This document shows positions 33,480 to 41,067 of a stretch of DNA of 64,000 nt, piece after piece; the stretch's first letter is position 1; each line of letters starts with the position of its first letter. Source of the stretch: a virus; the IMG/VR virus record IMGVR_UViG_3300020176_000010, positions 17,141-81,140 of that record. One strand, written 5' to 3'. The position numbers and the translations under genes are program-made. Below the pieces are notes generated by a model. The model saw only the letters and a list, made by a program, of their open reading frames with translations. It searched no databases and was not told the origin of the DNA.

Positions 33480-34273
33480 GCGACAACGATCTTGCCTGGC
33501 TGGTGCGGCAGCTGGCGGCAACAGCCGAGCTGCTCGGGCAGGAGATGAGGCCAAACGCCGCAGCGCTGCTTGCTGACGACCTGTCAGCCTACGACAGGCC
33601 AACTCTTGCTGCAGCGCTCCAGAGGGTTCGCATGGAGCACACCGGCAAGCTTACGCTCAAGGCAGTCATTGACCGGATTGACGAGGCGGCTGGCCGACCT
33701 GCGGCAAATGAGGCGTGGGCAATGGCGATGAGCGCCCAGGATGAGCGCAACACCGTTGTTTGGACGCAGGAGGCTTCGGATGCCTGGCTGGTGGCAAAGC
33801 CCATTGCAGACAGTGGCGACATGGTTGGCGCTCGCATGGCGTTCATTGCGGCGTACGAGCGGCTTGTGCGCACCGCGCGCGAGGAGCGCAGGATGCCAGC
33901 CGTTACCGTGTCCCTTGGTTGGGATGAGCAGCTGCGCGCCTTGGCCGTCGAGAAGGCGGTAAAGGCTGGATACCTAACGAAGAATGCAGCTCTCGAGTAT
34001 TCGCAGCCGGCCGGCCGGCTGACATGGGTTGACCCCGTGAAGCTGCTTGCCGGGGATGTGCAGCCAGGCCACACAGCAACCCCAGAGCAGCGTGAGAGGC
34101 TGAAGAAATTGCGCGACGAGATTGCCTCAAAGGCCGCCCGCAGAGCTGAGGAGTCTGCAGCAAAGGCGAAGGTTGAGAGAGATGCACTTACCGAGCGAAA
34201 GCGCCTCGCGCAAAAGGCTGTTGATGAGCGCTTAATGAATGGAGCTGAAGATGTACGCACAGAACACCGCTAG
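33470..34273 (+). CDS. Possible helicase-loader-position protein
   Basis: 267 residues, mostly helical (DDLSAYDRPTLAAALQRVRM at the start; ERLKKLRDEIASKAARRAEE at the end). It follows the initiator-like gene, where lambda-type phages place a helicase loader, and overlaps it by ten bases. No Walker motif is seen, so it is not an AAA+ DnaC-type loader. Function rests on position only. Confidence 0.6.
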   Translation: MALSDNDLAWLVRQLAATAELLGQEMRPNAAALLADDLSAYDRPTLAAALQRVRMEHTGKLTLKAVIDRIDEAAGRPAANEAWAMAMSAQDERNTVVWTQEASDAWLVAKPIADSGDMVGARMAFIAAYERLVRTAREERRMPAVTVSLGWDEQLRALAVEKAVKAGYLTKNAALEYSQPAGRLTWVDPVKLLAGDVQPGHTATPEQRERLKKLRDEIASKAARRAEESAAKAKVERDALTERKRLAQKAVDERLMNGAEDVRTEHR

Positions 34274-34757
34274 TCATTGGGCGGAGATCCGAGAGATCTA
34301 CTCTGGAATCACCGATGGAATTAGCAAGTCTCCCGCAAACCGGTACGCAGTGGATCCATATTTTTGGTGCGGGACAACGATAGAGCTCAGCCCAATTGAG
34401 CGGATTGTCTGGGACGAGGCGCGCGCTTTTGGTCTCGTTCTCTACCCGCAGTTTCCGATAGATAGGTTCTTCGCTGACTTTGCGAGCCCGGCTGCAAAGG
34501 TGGTGATTGAGTGCGATGGTGAGGAGTTTCACAAGGACGCAGCAGCGGATCGTGCGCGCGAGCGTGTCATGGAATCTCTTGGGTGGCATGTGTATCGAAT
34601 CAGTGGGGCTGCGCGCCACCGGGCAATGCGCGGAGAGGGGCACAGGATCAACGAGATGGACTGGTTGTTCAATCGAATTTGCTCCGAGCACCCGGAGGTG
34701 GTGTCAGCTCAGATGGTCTCTCGCATTCGCTCCGGTGGCCGAGAGTTCCAGCAATGA
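34251..34757 (+). CDS. DUF559/Vsr-like endonuclease
   Basis: 168 residues from ATG 34251, six bases after GGAG. The core AKVVIECDGEEFHKDAAADR then ERVMESLGWHVYRISG matches the DUF559/Vsr-type PD-(D/E)XK fold: a conserved E-C-D-G-x-x-H strand, then R-x-x-x-L-x-x-x-G-W-x-V. It is likely a nicking or repair nuclease. It overlaps the previous gene by 23 bases and the next as ATGA. Confidence 0.78.
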   Translation: MYAQNTASHWAEIREIYSGITDGISKSPANRYAVDPYFWCGTTIELSPIERIVWDEARAFGLVLYPQFPIDRFFADFASPAAKVVIECDGEEFHKDAAADRARERVMESLGWHVYRISGAARHRAMRGEGHRINEMDWLFNRICSEHPEVVSAQMVSRIRSGGREFQQ

Positions 34758-34927
34758 CAACGAAGCAACGCGCAAAGCAAGCGCTAGCCGACCTCCGGCC
34801 AAACGCCACGATCAAGTGCCTGCAATGCGACCGGCAAAAGTCGCATGCTGGCAGCGTGAAGTTTCACGCCCACCACATCTGCGAAGAGTGCGCGGCAAAT
34901 CTGAAGGCAAAGGAGGTCGCAAAGTGA
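34754..34927 (+). CDS. Small zinc-finger protein
   Basis: 57 residues: a basic start (MTTKQRAKQALADLRP), then CLQCDRQKSHAG and CEEC 21 residues later. It overlaps both neighbours (ATGA and GTGA), so expression is coupled. Role unknown. Confidence 0.65.
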   Translation: MTTKQRAKQALADLRPNATIKCLQCDRQKSHAGSVKFHAHHICEECAANLKAKEVAK

Positions 34928-35238
34928 CCGTCTCAAGCACGCTTCCGCAGGTTCTTGGAGCCTACAAGCCAACGCCTCGCCCGCCGCGCAAGCAGCAGTA
35001 CCGCGGTTACTCCGTCGAGCCAAGGCGCACCTCCGAGACCCTGCTCTCCGACCACCAGGTGCGCGAGGCTCGATGGCTCAGCCAGTACGGCGGATGGACG
35101 CACGCCATGGTCCGTGATCACTTTGGGCTTACGGCTCAGTACACGAACCGGCTGCTGTCCTATGTGGTCAGGTCGAAGATCTACACAAAGGAGGGTGATT
35201 TCCCTCCAGGGTACAAGCCAGGAACGGCGACAAACTAA
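34924..35238 (+). CDS. Small HTH-like protein
   Basis: 104 residues from GTG 34924, seven bases after GGAGG. The segment HQVREARWLSQYGGWTHAMV followed by RDHFGLTAQYTNRLLSYVVR looks like a helix-turn-helix of the kind found in small phage regulators. It overlaps the zinc-finger gene. Target unknown. Confidence 0.65.
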   Translation: MTVSSTLPQVLGAYKPTPRPPRKQQYRGYSVEPRRTSETLLSDHQVREARWLSQYGGWTHAMVRDHFGLTAQYTNRLLSYVVRSKIYTKEGDFPPGYKPGTATN

Positions 35239-35252
35239 GACACAATCGCAAC

Positions 35253-35465
35253 ATGAAATTACTTCACATCGATGAGTCCCGCTGCGCGGGCCGCGACACA
35301 AAACCAAACCCCACGATCTGCGCCGAGCGCCAGTCCTGCCTGCGTCACACCCAGATGACCAAGGACCGGGAGATGGGCCTTGAGAGCCTCAAGGTCATCA
35401 AGGTGATGACCCTGCCACGCGTCGGGGCGCACGCGTGCAACTACCGCCTGCGGCAGACGCCATGA
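35253..35465 (+). CDS. Small hypothetical protein
   Basis: 70 residues with four cysteines (SRCAGRD, TICAERQSCLRH, HACNYR), possibly metal-binding. It overlaps the next gene as ATGA. No family recognised. Confidence 0.6.
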   Translation: MKLLHIDESRCAGRDTKPNPTICAERQSCLRHTQMTKDREMGLESLKVIKVMTLPRVGAHACNYRLRQTP

Positions 35466-35677
35466 GCGCCACCGACACAACGAGCGCCGAGTGCATGCAC
35501 CAGTGCCTGGTACGCCATGTGCTGAAGATGCGCGCCGCGCGTGGTGGCGCAGATCGTGCGCGCGACTTCCTGGATGGCTGGGAGAAGAAGCACCCTGGCG
35601 AGAAGACGCTACGCGCGGATGTCATGGACCAGTGGGGTCGAGGCAACCGTGGCGCTGACGGCGACTGGAGGTCGTGA
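35462..35677 (+). CDS. Small hypothetical protein
   Basis: 71 residues from ATG 35462. The order MHQCLVRHVLKM, DFLDGWEKKH and WGRGNRG is reminiscent of small conserved proteins found between phage replication and resolvase genes. It overlaps both neighbours by a few bases. Function unknown. Confidence 0.6.
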   Translation: MSATDTTSAECMHQCLVRHVLKMRAARGGADRARDFLDGWEKKHPGEKTLRADVMDQWGRGNRGADGDWRS

Positions 35678-36150
35678 TGGCTGAGATCCTGATGATCAAG
35701 ACAGCAGCCGGCGGCCTAGCTCCAGCAAACGACGATGAGGCCGAGAAGCTGCGGCGCATGAAGACCGGCGCCACGGTGAAGGTCGCCGTCTCCGAGATGC
35801 GCAACGGCCGCTTCTTCCGCAAGTGGTGGGTGCTGGCCAAGTTCGCGTTCGACACATGGGCGGAGACTGCGCCGCGCGCCATGTACAAGGGCGAGCCAGT
35901 GGAGCACAGCTTCGACAGGTTCCGCAAGGATCTGATTGTGCTCACAGGCCACCACCGCTGTGTGTTCAACGCCCTGGGAGAGATGCGCCTGGAGCCGGAG
36001 TCCATCAGCTGGGCAAAGATGGACGAGGACTCGTTCGAGAAGCTGTACTCCAGCACGATCAATGTGATTCTCGGGAAGATCCTGCATCGTCCCGAGCTGA
36101 CAGAGGATCGCTTACGCAGCCTTATCGACCAACTGATGAGCTTCGACTGA
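35677..36150 (+). CDS. DUF1367-like phage protein
   Basis: 157 residues. Typical family pieces are GGLAPANDDEAEKLRRMKTG, RNGRFFRKWWVLAKFAFDTW and SISWAKMDEDSFEKLYSSTI. DUF1367 proteins are found in many lambdoid and related phages near replication or resolvase genes; their role is unknown. ATG 35677 follows GGAGG by five bases and overlaps the previous stop as TGATG. Confidence 0.75.
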   Translation: MAEILMIKTAAGGLAPANDDEAEKLRRMKTGATVKVAVSEMRNGRFFRKWWVLAKFAFDTWAETAPRAMYKGEPVEHSFDRFRKDLIVLTGHHRCVFNALGEMRLEPESISWAKMDEDSFEKLYSSTINVILGKILHRPELTEDRLRSLIDQLMSFD

Positions 36151-36161
36151 GTGTTGTGTTT

Positions 36162-36191
36162 TTGCACGTTGCTTTTCTGCGACGCTATTCT
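36162..36191 (+). promoter_or_regulatory. Rightward promoter before the second HU gene
   Basis: -35 TTGCAC (36162-36167) and -10 TATTCT (36186-36191) lie 18 bases apart in a 77-base gap. A CAACAAAA block follows at 36211. The full GTTG-N6-CAAC operator is not present. Confidence 0.55.
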
Positions 36192-36227
36192 GTGTTAAAA
36201 CCTGCCGTCACAACAAAATGTTTTCAC

Positions 36228-36506
36228 ATGAATAAGCAAGAACTCATCGCAGCAGTAGCCAAAGAATCTGGCCAGGCGGCCAACACGGTGCGCGCCATTC
36301 TCGACGCCACCGACAGCGTCGTGCGAAGAGCTGTCGGCGCCGGCGACGAGGTGTTCCTGTTCGGGCTTGGCAAGGTCTTCACAAAGCGCCGCGGCAAGAC
36401 AGTTGCCAGCAACTTCGGCAAGTCGCAGCCGATTGTTGTGCCGGAGCGCAACCTGGTCCAGTTCCAACCATCTTCGGGCCTGAAGCAGGCCGTCAACCAG
36501 AAGTAA
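36228..36506 (+). CDS. HU/IHF-family DNA-bending protein (copy 2)
   Basis: 92 residues. The start MNKQELIAAVAKESGQAANT and the region GAGDEVFLFGLGKVFTKRRG identify the HU fold. The arm is diverged (KTVASNFGKSQPIVVPERN): it keeps a proline but lacks the usual RNP-G-T tip of copy 1 at 16478. It may therefore differ in bending strength or partner choice. It has its own promoter. Confidence 0.9.
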   Translation: MNKQELIAAVAKESGQAANTVRAILDATDSVVRRAVGAGDEVFLFGLGKVFTKRRGKTVASNFGKSQPIVVPERNLVQFQPSSGLKQAVNQK

Positions 36507-36509
36507 CGC

Positions 36510-36944
36510 GTGCTGGTGCGTTTCACCGTACCGGGCGACCCGGTGGCAAAGGGGCGGGCCAGGTCTGTCGCGCGCAGGGGCAAGGGCGGTGCCTCGTACA
36601 TCGCCCACATCACGCCAGAGAAGACGGAGCGGTACGAGGCGCGCGTAGCCGTGTTTGCGCAGCAGGCTATGGCTGGCCGCCCGGTGATCGAGGGACCGGT
36701 GGCGCTGTCGGTGACCGCGCTTTTCCCGATCCCGACCAGCTGGACGAAGAAGCGCCAAGCCGCCGCGCGCGCAGGCACCGAGCACCACACCAAGCGACCA
36801 GACGCGGACAACTGCGCAAAGGCAGTCCTTGACGGACTCAATGGGGTGGTTTGGAAGGACGACTCTCAGGTCGTAACGCTGTCAATCGAAAAGCGATACG
36901 CGGAAGTCCCGCGCGTCGAGGTTATTGTTGGGGCCGTTGAATGA
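36510..36944 (+). CDS. rusA: RusA-like Holliday junction resolvase
   Basis: 144 residues, close to the usual ~120-140. Signatures are GDPVAKGRAR near the start and KRPDADNCAKAVLDGLNGVV with WKDDSQVV, which hold the acidic metal ligands. It cuts four-way junctions made by recombination or replication, fitting the RecT and exonuclease module. The start is GTG 36510. Confidence 0.93.
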   Translation: MLVRFTVPGDPVAKGRARSVARRGKGGASYIAHITPEKTERYEARVAVFAQQAMAGRPVIEGPVALSVTALFPIPTSWTKKRQAAARAGTEHHTKRPDADNCAKAVLDGLNGVVWKDDSQVVTLSIEKRYAEVPRVEVIVGAVE

Positions 36945-37456
36945 GTGGCGGGATCACAACCCTAGAGAGGATCGCTAGGGCATACAGCTCAAGCGACCTC
37001 GGCATGGAGAGCTACGAGCGGCAGCGCATCAAGGATGTAGATGTGCTCACCGCAACAGGCATTGCGGCAAAGCGCAACAGCCTATCGGCGGCCATCATGG
37101 CGGCCCAGGCTGGCGGTGGCGTGACAGCCCTCAAGCACGCGCGCGAGTCCATCCTTGGCCTTGCTCGCAAGCTGAGCATCCGGCGCAATTGGCAGGTATC
37201 CGAGGGTGATCTGGTTCGCATTGCGGAGCTCTCCCTGGTGCACCACATCAGCCCGGCATGCAGGCACTGCGGTGGACTCGGCTACCACGTCACACCAGGC
37301 GCTGACAGCCTATCCAGTCGCAAGTGCAGCCACTGCAAGGGCACCGGCAGACACCCAATCCAGAAGAGACACAGGGCCCACGTCGAGGTTGTTCTTGGGT
37401 CTCTTGCAAGCATCGACTCGCTGGCCGAGTACCACGTAAGAAAGCTGCTCAGATGA
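36941..37456 (+). CDS. DnaJ-type zinc-finger protein in the place of a Q antiterminator
   Basis: 171 residues. The C-terminal half has two CxxC-GG units, CRHCGGLGYHV and CSHCKGTGRH, as in DnaJ-type zinc fingers and in some phage Q-type antiterminators. The rest is helical (LARKLSIRRNWQVSEGDLVR). It follows rusA directly (ATGA), the usual site of a Q gene. A late promoter with a leader terminator exists at 43907-44064, which a Q-like factor would need to pass. The assignment is by context. Confidence 0.6.
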   Translation: MSGGITTLERIARAYSSSDLGMESYERQRIKDVDVLTATGIAAKRNSLSAAIMAAQAGGGVTALKHARESILGLARKLSIRRNWQVSEGDLVRIAELSLVHHISPACRHCGGLGYHVTPGADSLSSRKCSHCKGTGRHPIQKRHRAHVEVVLGSLASIDSLAEYHVRKLLR

Positions 37457-38010
37457 CGGGGCTCATCACGATCGACGAAGCTCTGGCCGACCCCATGGCT
37501 GGCCGCGCAAAGATCCTGGGGGGAACGTTCGAGGACATAGTCAATCCGGTTGATGGTGTCGTCTACCCAGCTATCAACCGCGACCCGCACCAGGATGTCG
37601 TGCGCGAATTCCACTCCAAAATTGAGAGCGCAATTGGTCGCAGCATCAGTCCAAAGGTGACATTTTCCAGGGCAATGTTCCTGGGCATGAGCGCGCCCAA
37701 CAAGATCCACAGCGATCGGATCATGGCGTCTCATGCTGCCCATATCTACCTATCGACGGACTGGCCGGAGGGGTCTGGAACCAGCTTCTGGGAGCACAAG
37801 GTGTACGGCCCCGTGCACGACGATCGTGTTGTTCCGGCCGACATCAGGACCAACGAGATGAGCGACTGGAACAGGCTCTATCTCGCGCAGGCGGCTTTCA
37901 ATCGCATGCTGGTGCACCGCGGTGACCTGTGGCACTTAGCAGAGCCAATCGGTGGGTGGGGCGACAAGCCGGAAAACGCCCGCTTGGTCATCACCTGCTT
38001 CTTCGACTGA
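37453..38010 (+). CDS. 2OG-Fe(II) oxygenase-like protein
   Basis: 185 residues. PNKIHSDRIMASHAAHIYLS gives an H-x-D pair, SGTSFWEHKVYGP resembles the double-stranded beta-helix core, and MLVHRGDLWHLAEP followed by ARLVITCFF provides a distal His and an Arg suited to 2-oxoglutarate. The fold is that of prolyl-hydroxylase or DUF6445-like dioxygenases (from recall). The substrate is unknown; DNA, protein or a small molecule are all possible. It overlaps the zinc-finger gene as ATGA. Confidence 0.65.
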   Translation: MTGLITIDEALADPMAGRAKILGGTFEDIVNPVDGVVYPAINRDPHQDVVREFHSKIESAIGRSISPKVTFSRAMFLGMSAPNKIHSDRIMASHAAHIYLSTDWPEGSGTSFWEHKVYGPVHDDRVVPADIRTNEMSDWNRLYLAQAAFNRMLVHRGDLWHLAEPIGGWGDKPENARLVITCFFD

Positions 38011-38498
38011 TGCTGCGCCGCACTCCATTCAAGCGCACTATGCCAGCCTCGCAGGCGGGATCCCGAGAGGAGCGCCTACAGTCCCGGGCGGCGGCCGCGC
38101 TGAGAAATAGGGCCACTAGGGCTGCTGTGGTTGTTGCGTCACAGGCCGCTGTGGTGTCGACGCCAAAGCGAGAGTACGTCAGGAGCAAGGAACTGCGCGA
38201 GGCGTACCGCCTGATACCGTGCCAGCACTGCGGCAGAGACGATGGCACGGTGTGCTGCGCGCACAGTAACTGGGGGGCTCACGGCAAGGGTGGCGGAATC
38301 AAGGCTGATGACAGCCGCGGTGCCAGCCTGTGCTCTGCATGCCATGTGCCGGTGCTCGACCAGGGGTCGAAGCTGAGCAAGGCCGAGCGGCAGGATATGT
38401 GGTGGCGGGCCCATGTAAGGTCTGTTGGCCTTCTGGTGAAGCGCGGACTGTGGCCACATGGCGTGGCCGTTCCTGACATCTCGTCACCGCCCTGGTGA
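38010..38498 (+). CDS. DUF1364-type HNH-like nuclease
   Basis: 162 residues from ATG 38010 (TGATG overlap). A basic N-terminus leads to LIPCQHCGRDDGTVCCAHSN, GGGIKADDSRGASLCSACHV, and QDMWWRAH. This C-x-x-C, H, C-x-x-C-H pattern fits the DUF1364/HNH nuclease group of phage recombination regions. It is the last gene of the rightward operon and ends tail-to-tail over the last 15 bases of the DUF2493 gene. Confidence 0.75.
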   Translation: MLRRTPFKRTMPASQAGSREERLQSRAAAALRNRATRAAVVVASQAAVVSTPKREYVRSKELREAYRLIPCQHCGRDDGTVCCAHSNWGAHGKGGGIKADDSRGASLCSACHVPVLDQGSKLSKAERQDMWWRAHVRSVGLLVKRGLWPHGVAVPDISSPPW

Positions 38499-38870
38499 CA
38501 GAGCGTATGGGTGTCTGCGAAGGTCCATGACCGGAACGCCTGCGGACGCTGCCCTTGACACCATGTCGTCAGTCCCGTTTCCGCCGGGGAATGCCACGAC
38601 GCCGTCTGGCTTTCCCTCCCGTAGCATCCTTTCGTTGCGACTGCTGCCTGCGCGTCTTCCGAGCATGCGCCACATCTCTGGAGTAACTGGAAATGCGATA
38701 TGCTCTACGCCTCGATAGATCGCCCAGTCTTTTGCCAGGGTGTCTGCGCCGCGGGCGTCTCCATGGATCAGCAGTGAGATTCCAGACTTCCTGAACACTG
38801 CATCCAGCGCTGAATAGACAGCGCTGCGGTTGCTGTAGTTTCTGCCTCCTGTAACCAGCACCCTTTTCAT
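38484..38870 (-). CDS. DUF2493 (SLOG-like) nucleotide-binding protein
   Basis: 128 residues from ATG 38870. The Rossmann-like signature is KRVLVTGGRNYSNRSAVYSA, then LLIHGDARGADTLAKDWAIY and VVAFPGGNGTDDMVSRA. This matches DUF2493/YspA-type proteins of the SLOG superfamily, which are thought to bind nucleotide-derived ligands; some relatives act in stress or defence signalling. It is the terminal gene of the leftward run. Its function here is unknown. Confidence 0.85.
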   Translation of the reverse strand: MKRVLVTGGRNYSNRSAVYSALDAVFRKSGISLLIHGDARGADTLAKDWAIYRGVEHIAFPVTPEMWRMLGRRAGSSRNERMLREGKPDGVVAFPGGNGTDDMVSRAASAGVPVMDLRRHPYALSPGR

Positions 38871-39151
38871 GCCGCTGTCTTGCTCGCGTTCTTCTTCAGA
38901 GCCTTCTCCCGCGCCTCCTGCGGCAACGCTGAGAACCAAGCCCTGGCCACCGACATCTTGAACTTGCGACTCTGACCGGTTCCGCTGTTGTTGTTGCGCT
39001 CGAATTCGTGGGCCATGTGGCCATAGTGCTTTCCGAGTGCCACGATCTGCTGCCTGGATATGCCAAGCTTTTCGGAGATCTCTTCCATGGTGTAGAGCGG
39101 CTCGCGCTTTACACCGCTTCGGCGGTAATTGACCAGCGACGCGTAGTTCAT
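38867..39151 (-). CDS. HTH protein
   Basis: 94 residues with a clear helix-turn-helix, YTMEEISEKLGISRQQIVAL, then a basic tail (REKALKKNASKTAA). It overlaps the DUF2493 gene by four bases. It could be a small transcription regulator; target unknown. Confidence 0.7.
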   Translation of the reverse strand: MNYASLVNYRRSGVKREPLYTMEEISEKLGISRQQIVALGKHYGHMAHEFERNNNSGTGQSRKFKMSVARAWFSALPQEAREKALKKNASKTAA

Positions 39152-39315
39152 TTGATGCGGACCCCCGGAAGCGTCAGCCGACTGATGCGCGCACCAATGT
39201 CGGTGGCGTAGTGTGGCGTGTAGCGGAAGTCCTTGTTGGCCAGCCCGCCGTTGGATGGCTCAATGCGGCTGCGCACGCGTGGCGCCTCCGTCTTTTGGTT
39301 GGTTGTCTGTTGCAC
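39148..39315 (-). CDS. Small hypothetical protein
   Basis: 55 residues from GTG 39315, seven bases after AGGAG. The sequence runs MQQTTNQKTEAPRVRSRIEP and ends SRLTLPGVRIK. It overlaps the HTH gene as ATGA. The clear ribosome site and coupling support it despite its length. Function unknown. Confidence 0.6.
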   Translation of the reverse strand: MQQTTNQKTEAPRVRSRIEPSNGGLANKDFRYTPHYATDIGARISRLTLPGVRIK

Positions 39316-39331
39316 GATGATCTCCTATTGA

Positions 39332-39499
39332 TCAGCCTGGGTAAGCGTTGAATTCAAGCTCGCGCTCGAGCGCCTTGTCTGCCGAAGATTGGCGGTATGG
39401 ATCCAGCTCTTTTGCGCGAGCCCGCAGAATGTCTGCAGCTGCGAGCTCCTCCTCTGTTGGGATTTGGAGCTCGGCTGGCGCCTTGTTAGGCTGCAGCAT
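39332..39499 (-). CDS. Small hypothetical protein
   Basis: 55 residues if started at ATG 39499 (MLQPNKAPAELQIPTEEELA). An ATG at 39552 would overlap the upstream gene by 67 bases and is less likely. The C-terminal half is helical and charged (ADKALERELEFNAYPG). No family recognised. Confidence 0.5.
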   Translation of the reverse strand: MLQPNKAPAELQIPTEEELAAADILRARAKELDPYRQSSADKALERELEFNAYPG

Positions 39500-39716
39500 G
39501 CTCTGGGCTGTGGATGCGGCCGGATCGATCTGGCGACACCGCGGTGTACTCATTGCGAGCAACCTCGGCATCCTCGCGGGTGGCATGCTTGCTGAAGTCG
39601 ATGAAAGTCAGGCCGGCGTACTTGGCCAGGACGTGGTGCCCCTGGGCGACAGCCTTGGGGATTTCGGCCTCAACAGCCTTGGCGTTTTGGCGAGCGATAA
39701 CGTTCAGATCATTCAT
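39486..39716 (-). CDS. Small hypothetical protein
   Basis: 76 residues from ATG 39716. The first part is helical (NVIARQNAKAVEAEIPKAVA), then HHVLAKYAGLTFIDFSKHAT. It shares 14 bases with the next gene. Function unknown. Confidence 0.6.
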   Translation of the reverse strand: MNDLNVIARQNAKAVEAEIPKAVAQGHHVLAKYAGLTFIDFSKHATREDAEVARNEYTAVSPDRSGRIHSPEHAAA

Positions 39717-39792
39717 GGTGTACCTCTTAAAAGTTTGGTGGTGACGCAGGGATTTGCATCGGTGAGTGCGGCTCGCCACACTCACAGCTACA

Positions 39793-40068
39793 TCATCCTC
39801 GCTGTGCTGCGTATCGGCTCCACTGGCGCTGGTTGTGTGCCATGGCGCGTGATGCGCCGAGGTTTCGATCTTTGGCGCTCTTCAGCGCGAAGGCCTTTTC
39901 GACGGCGCTGTCGTAGGTTCCAGTCCAGATGTACTGCCCGCCTGGAGTGACAACACCGTACTCGAGCTTGCTGCCAGACTGGCGAGCTGCAATCACGTAT
40001 GGGTAGAGGCCTCCTGCGCTGTGGCGCTGAATCGAGCTTCCGTCTGAGAGATGTCCTTGATACTGCAC
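39793..40068 (-). CDS. Small hypothetical protein under the operator-type promoter
   Basis: 91 residues from GTG 40068, six bases after AAGGAG. A beta-rich middle (KLEYGVVTPGGQYIWTGTYD) is followed by a basic end (HNQRQWSRYAAQRG). It is the first gene after the promoter at 40095. No family recognised. Confidence 0.65.
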   Translation of the reverse strand: MQYQGHLSDGSSIQRHSAGGLYPYVIAARQSGSKLEYGVVTPGGQYIWTGTYDSAVEKAFALKSAKDRNLGASRAMAHNQRQWSRYAAQRG

Positions 40069-40094
40069 TTTGAGCTCCTTGCTGCGATGACCTC

Positions 40095-40123
40095 ATTATG
40101 CACGAAAATGTTGTGGCACCAAC
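40095..40123 (-). promoter_or_regulatory. Leftward promoter with GTTG-N6-CAAC operator
   Basis: On the minus strand, -35 TTGGTG (40117-40122) and -10 CATAAT (40095-40100) are 16 bases apart, with GTTG-N6-CAAC at 40110-40123 over the -35. It serves the genes from 40068 down to 38484. Confidence 0.78.
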
Positions 40124-40136
40124 AGAAAGTTCAAAT

Positions 40137-40343
40137 TCACGCATGCGCCGTGTGGGTATTGGCCTCGTTCCATCGACCACCCTCGTAGAAGCCAATAAAC
40201 GGACCGACGCAAAACACCAGCGTGCTGGTGGTTCGCAGAAAGACTCGGTCGCCTGATGCTGGTCCTCCGCTCGCACGGTACGCCCTTGCGGGCCCCAGCT
40301 TGCGCGGCACGCGGCGACGACGTGGCTTGATCTCCTTTGCCAT
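40137..40343 (-). CDS. Small basic protein
   Basis: 68 residues from ATG 40343, seven bases after AGGAG. The start is very basic (MAKEIKPRRRRVPRKLG) and a hydrophobic stretch follows (STLVFCVGPFIGFYEGG). It lies just upstream of the promoter at 40095. Function unknown. Confidence 0.55.
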   Translation of the reverse strand: MAKEIKPRRRRVPRKLGPARAYRASGGPASGDRVFLRTTSTLVFCVGPFIGFYEGGRWNEANTHTAHA

Positions 40344-40352
40344 AGTTGGCTC

Positions 40353-40445
40353 CTATGCTGTGATGGTGATGATGACCGCAGATGCGATTGAGACGGCGGT
40401 GATGGCCGCCCACCACACCTTCGAGTATTGGCGGCCGGAACTCAT
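40353..40445 (-). CDS. Single-pass membrane peptide
   Basis: 30 residues: a short polar start (MSSGRQYSKVWW) and one hydrophobic helix (AAITAVSIASAVIITITA). The ATG overlaps the stop of the exported protein gene as ATGA, supporting translation by coupling. Too small to classify. Confidence 0.5.
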   Translation of the reverse strand: MSSGRQYSKVWWAAITAVSIASAVIITITA

Positions 40446-40834
40446 GTGGTTGGCCGCTTCTGGGCCGGCTTGGGCCTCGCCTCCCCAGCAACGCAGATCA
40501 TGACAGCAAGGATGTCGTAGACGCGCGTTCCGTCTTCCGTCCACTCCTTCACCGTCCCCTGGATGACACCGCCCTGCAGGTCGACGCGGCCAATCTGGCC
40601 ATAGCTTGTGCCGCATCCGGTGACACCCATTCGGACGCGGAAGTCGCCTTTGTCGGACGTCAGGTCGACCAGGGCGTCTGACTGCTTGGCCTGGTTGCTG
40701 TTGGTGTACGTGCGCACAGACGACTCCAGCACCTTAGCCTTGCCGCCATCGAAGTGCACGACCCAGAGGTCTTTTGTCTGGGCGTGGGCTGCGCCGGATA
40801 GGATGGCGGCAGCAATGATGAGTTTCTTGATCAT
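40442..40834 (-). CDS. Exported hypothetical protein
   Basis: 130 residues with a Sec signal peptide (MIKKLIIAAAILSGAAHA, cleavage after AHA). The mature part (WVVHFDGGKAKVLESSVRTY; two cysteines, one in GVTGCGTSY) should be periplasmic. Phage periplasmic proteins sometimes block superinfection; that is only a possibility. It overlaps both neighbours. Confidence 0.7.
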   Translation of the reverse strand: MIKKLIIAAAILSGAAHAQTKDLWVVHFDGGKAKVLESSVRTYTNSNQAKQSDALVDLTSDKGDFRVRMGVTGCGTSYGQIGRVDLQGGVIQGTVKEWTEDGTRVYDILAVMICVAGEARPKPAQKRPTT

Positions 40835-41067
40835 GATTTTTTCACTGTGTATTTGCCCTGGTACTCTCCACCAATGCGCTGCAGGTGCGGGTTGTTCTTG
40901 GGCTCGTTGAGGTCGGCTGTGGTGTAGGGTTGCAGCTCGGATGCGCCAGCCTTTTCGCGCACCCAGCCGTTGTCGTTTCCGATGACGGAGAAGAGGATGC
41001 CGCCCTGCACGAATGCGCGCAGTCCATTCCACTTGCCGTACACGCGGCCCGGGTTAGGCTGATGCAT
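40831..41067 (-). CDS. Small hypothetical protein
   Basis: 78 residues from ATG 41067 with AGGAGA upstream. It contains FVQGGILFSVIGNDNGWVRE and ends GEYQGKYTVKKS. It overlaps the exported-protein gene by four bases. No family recognised. Confidence 0.6.
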   Translation of the reverse strand: MHQPNPGRVYGKWNGLRAFVQGGILFSVIGNDNGWVREKAGASELQPYTTADLNEPKNNPHLQRIGGEYQGKYTVKKS

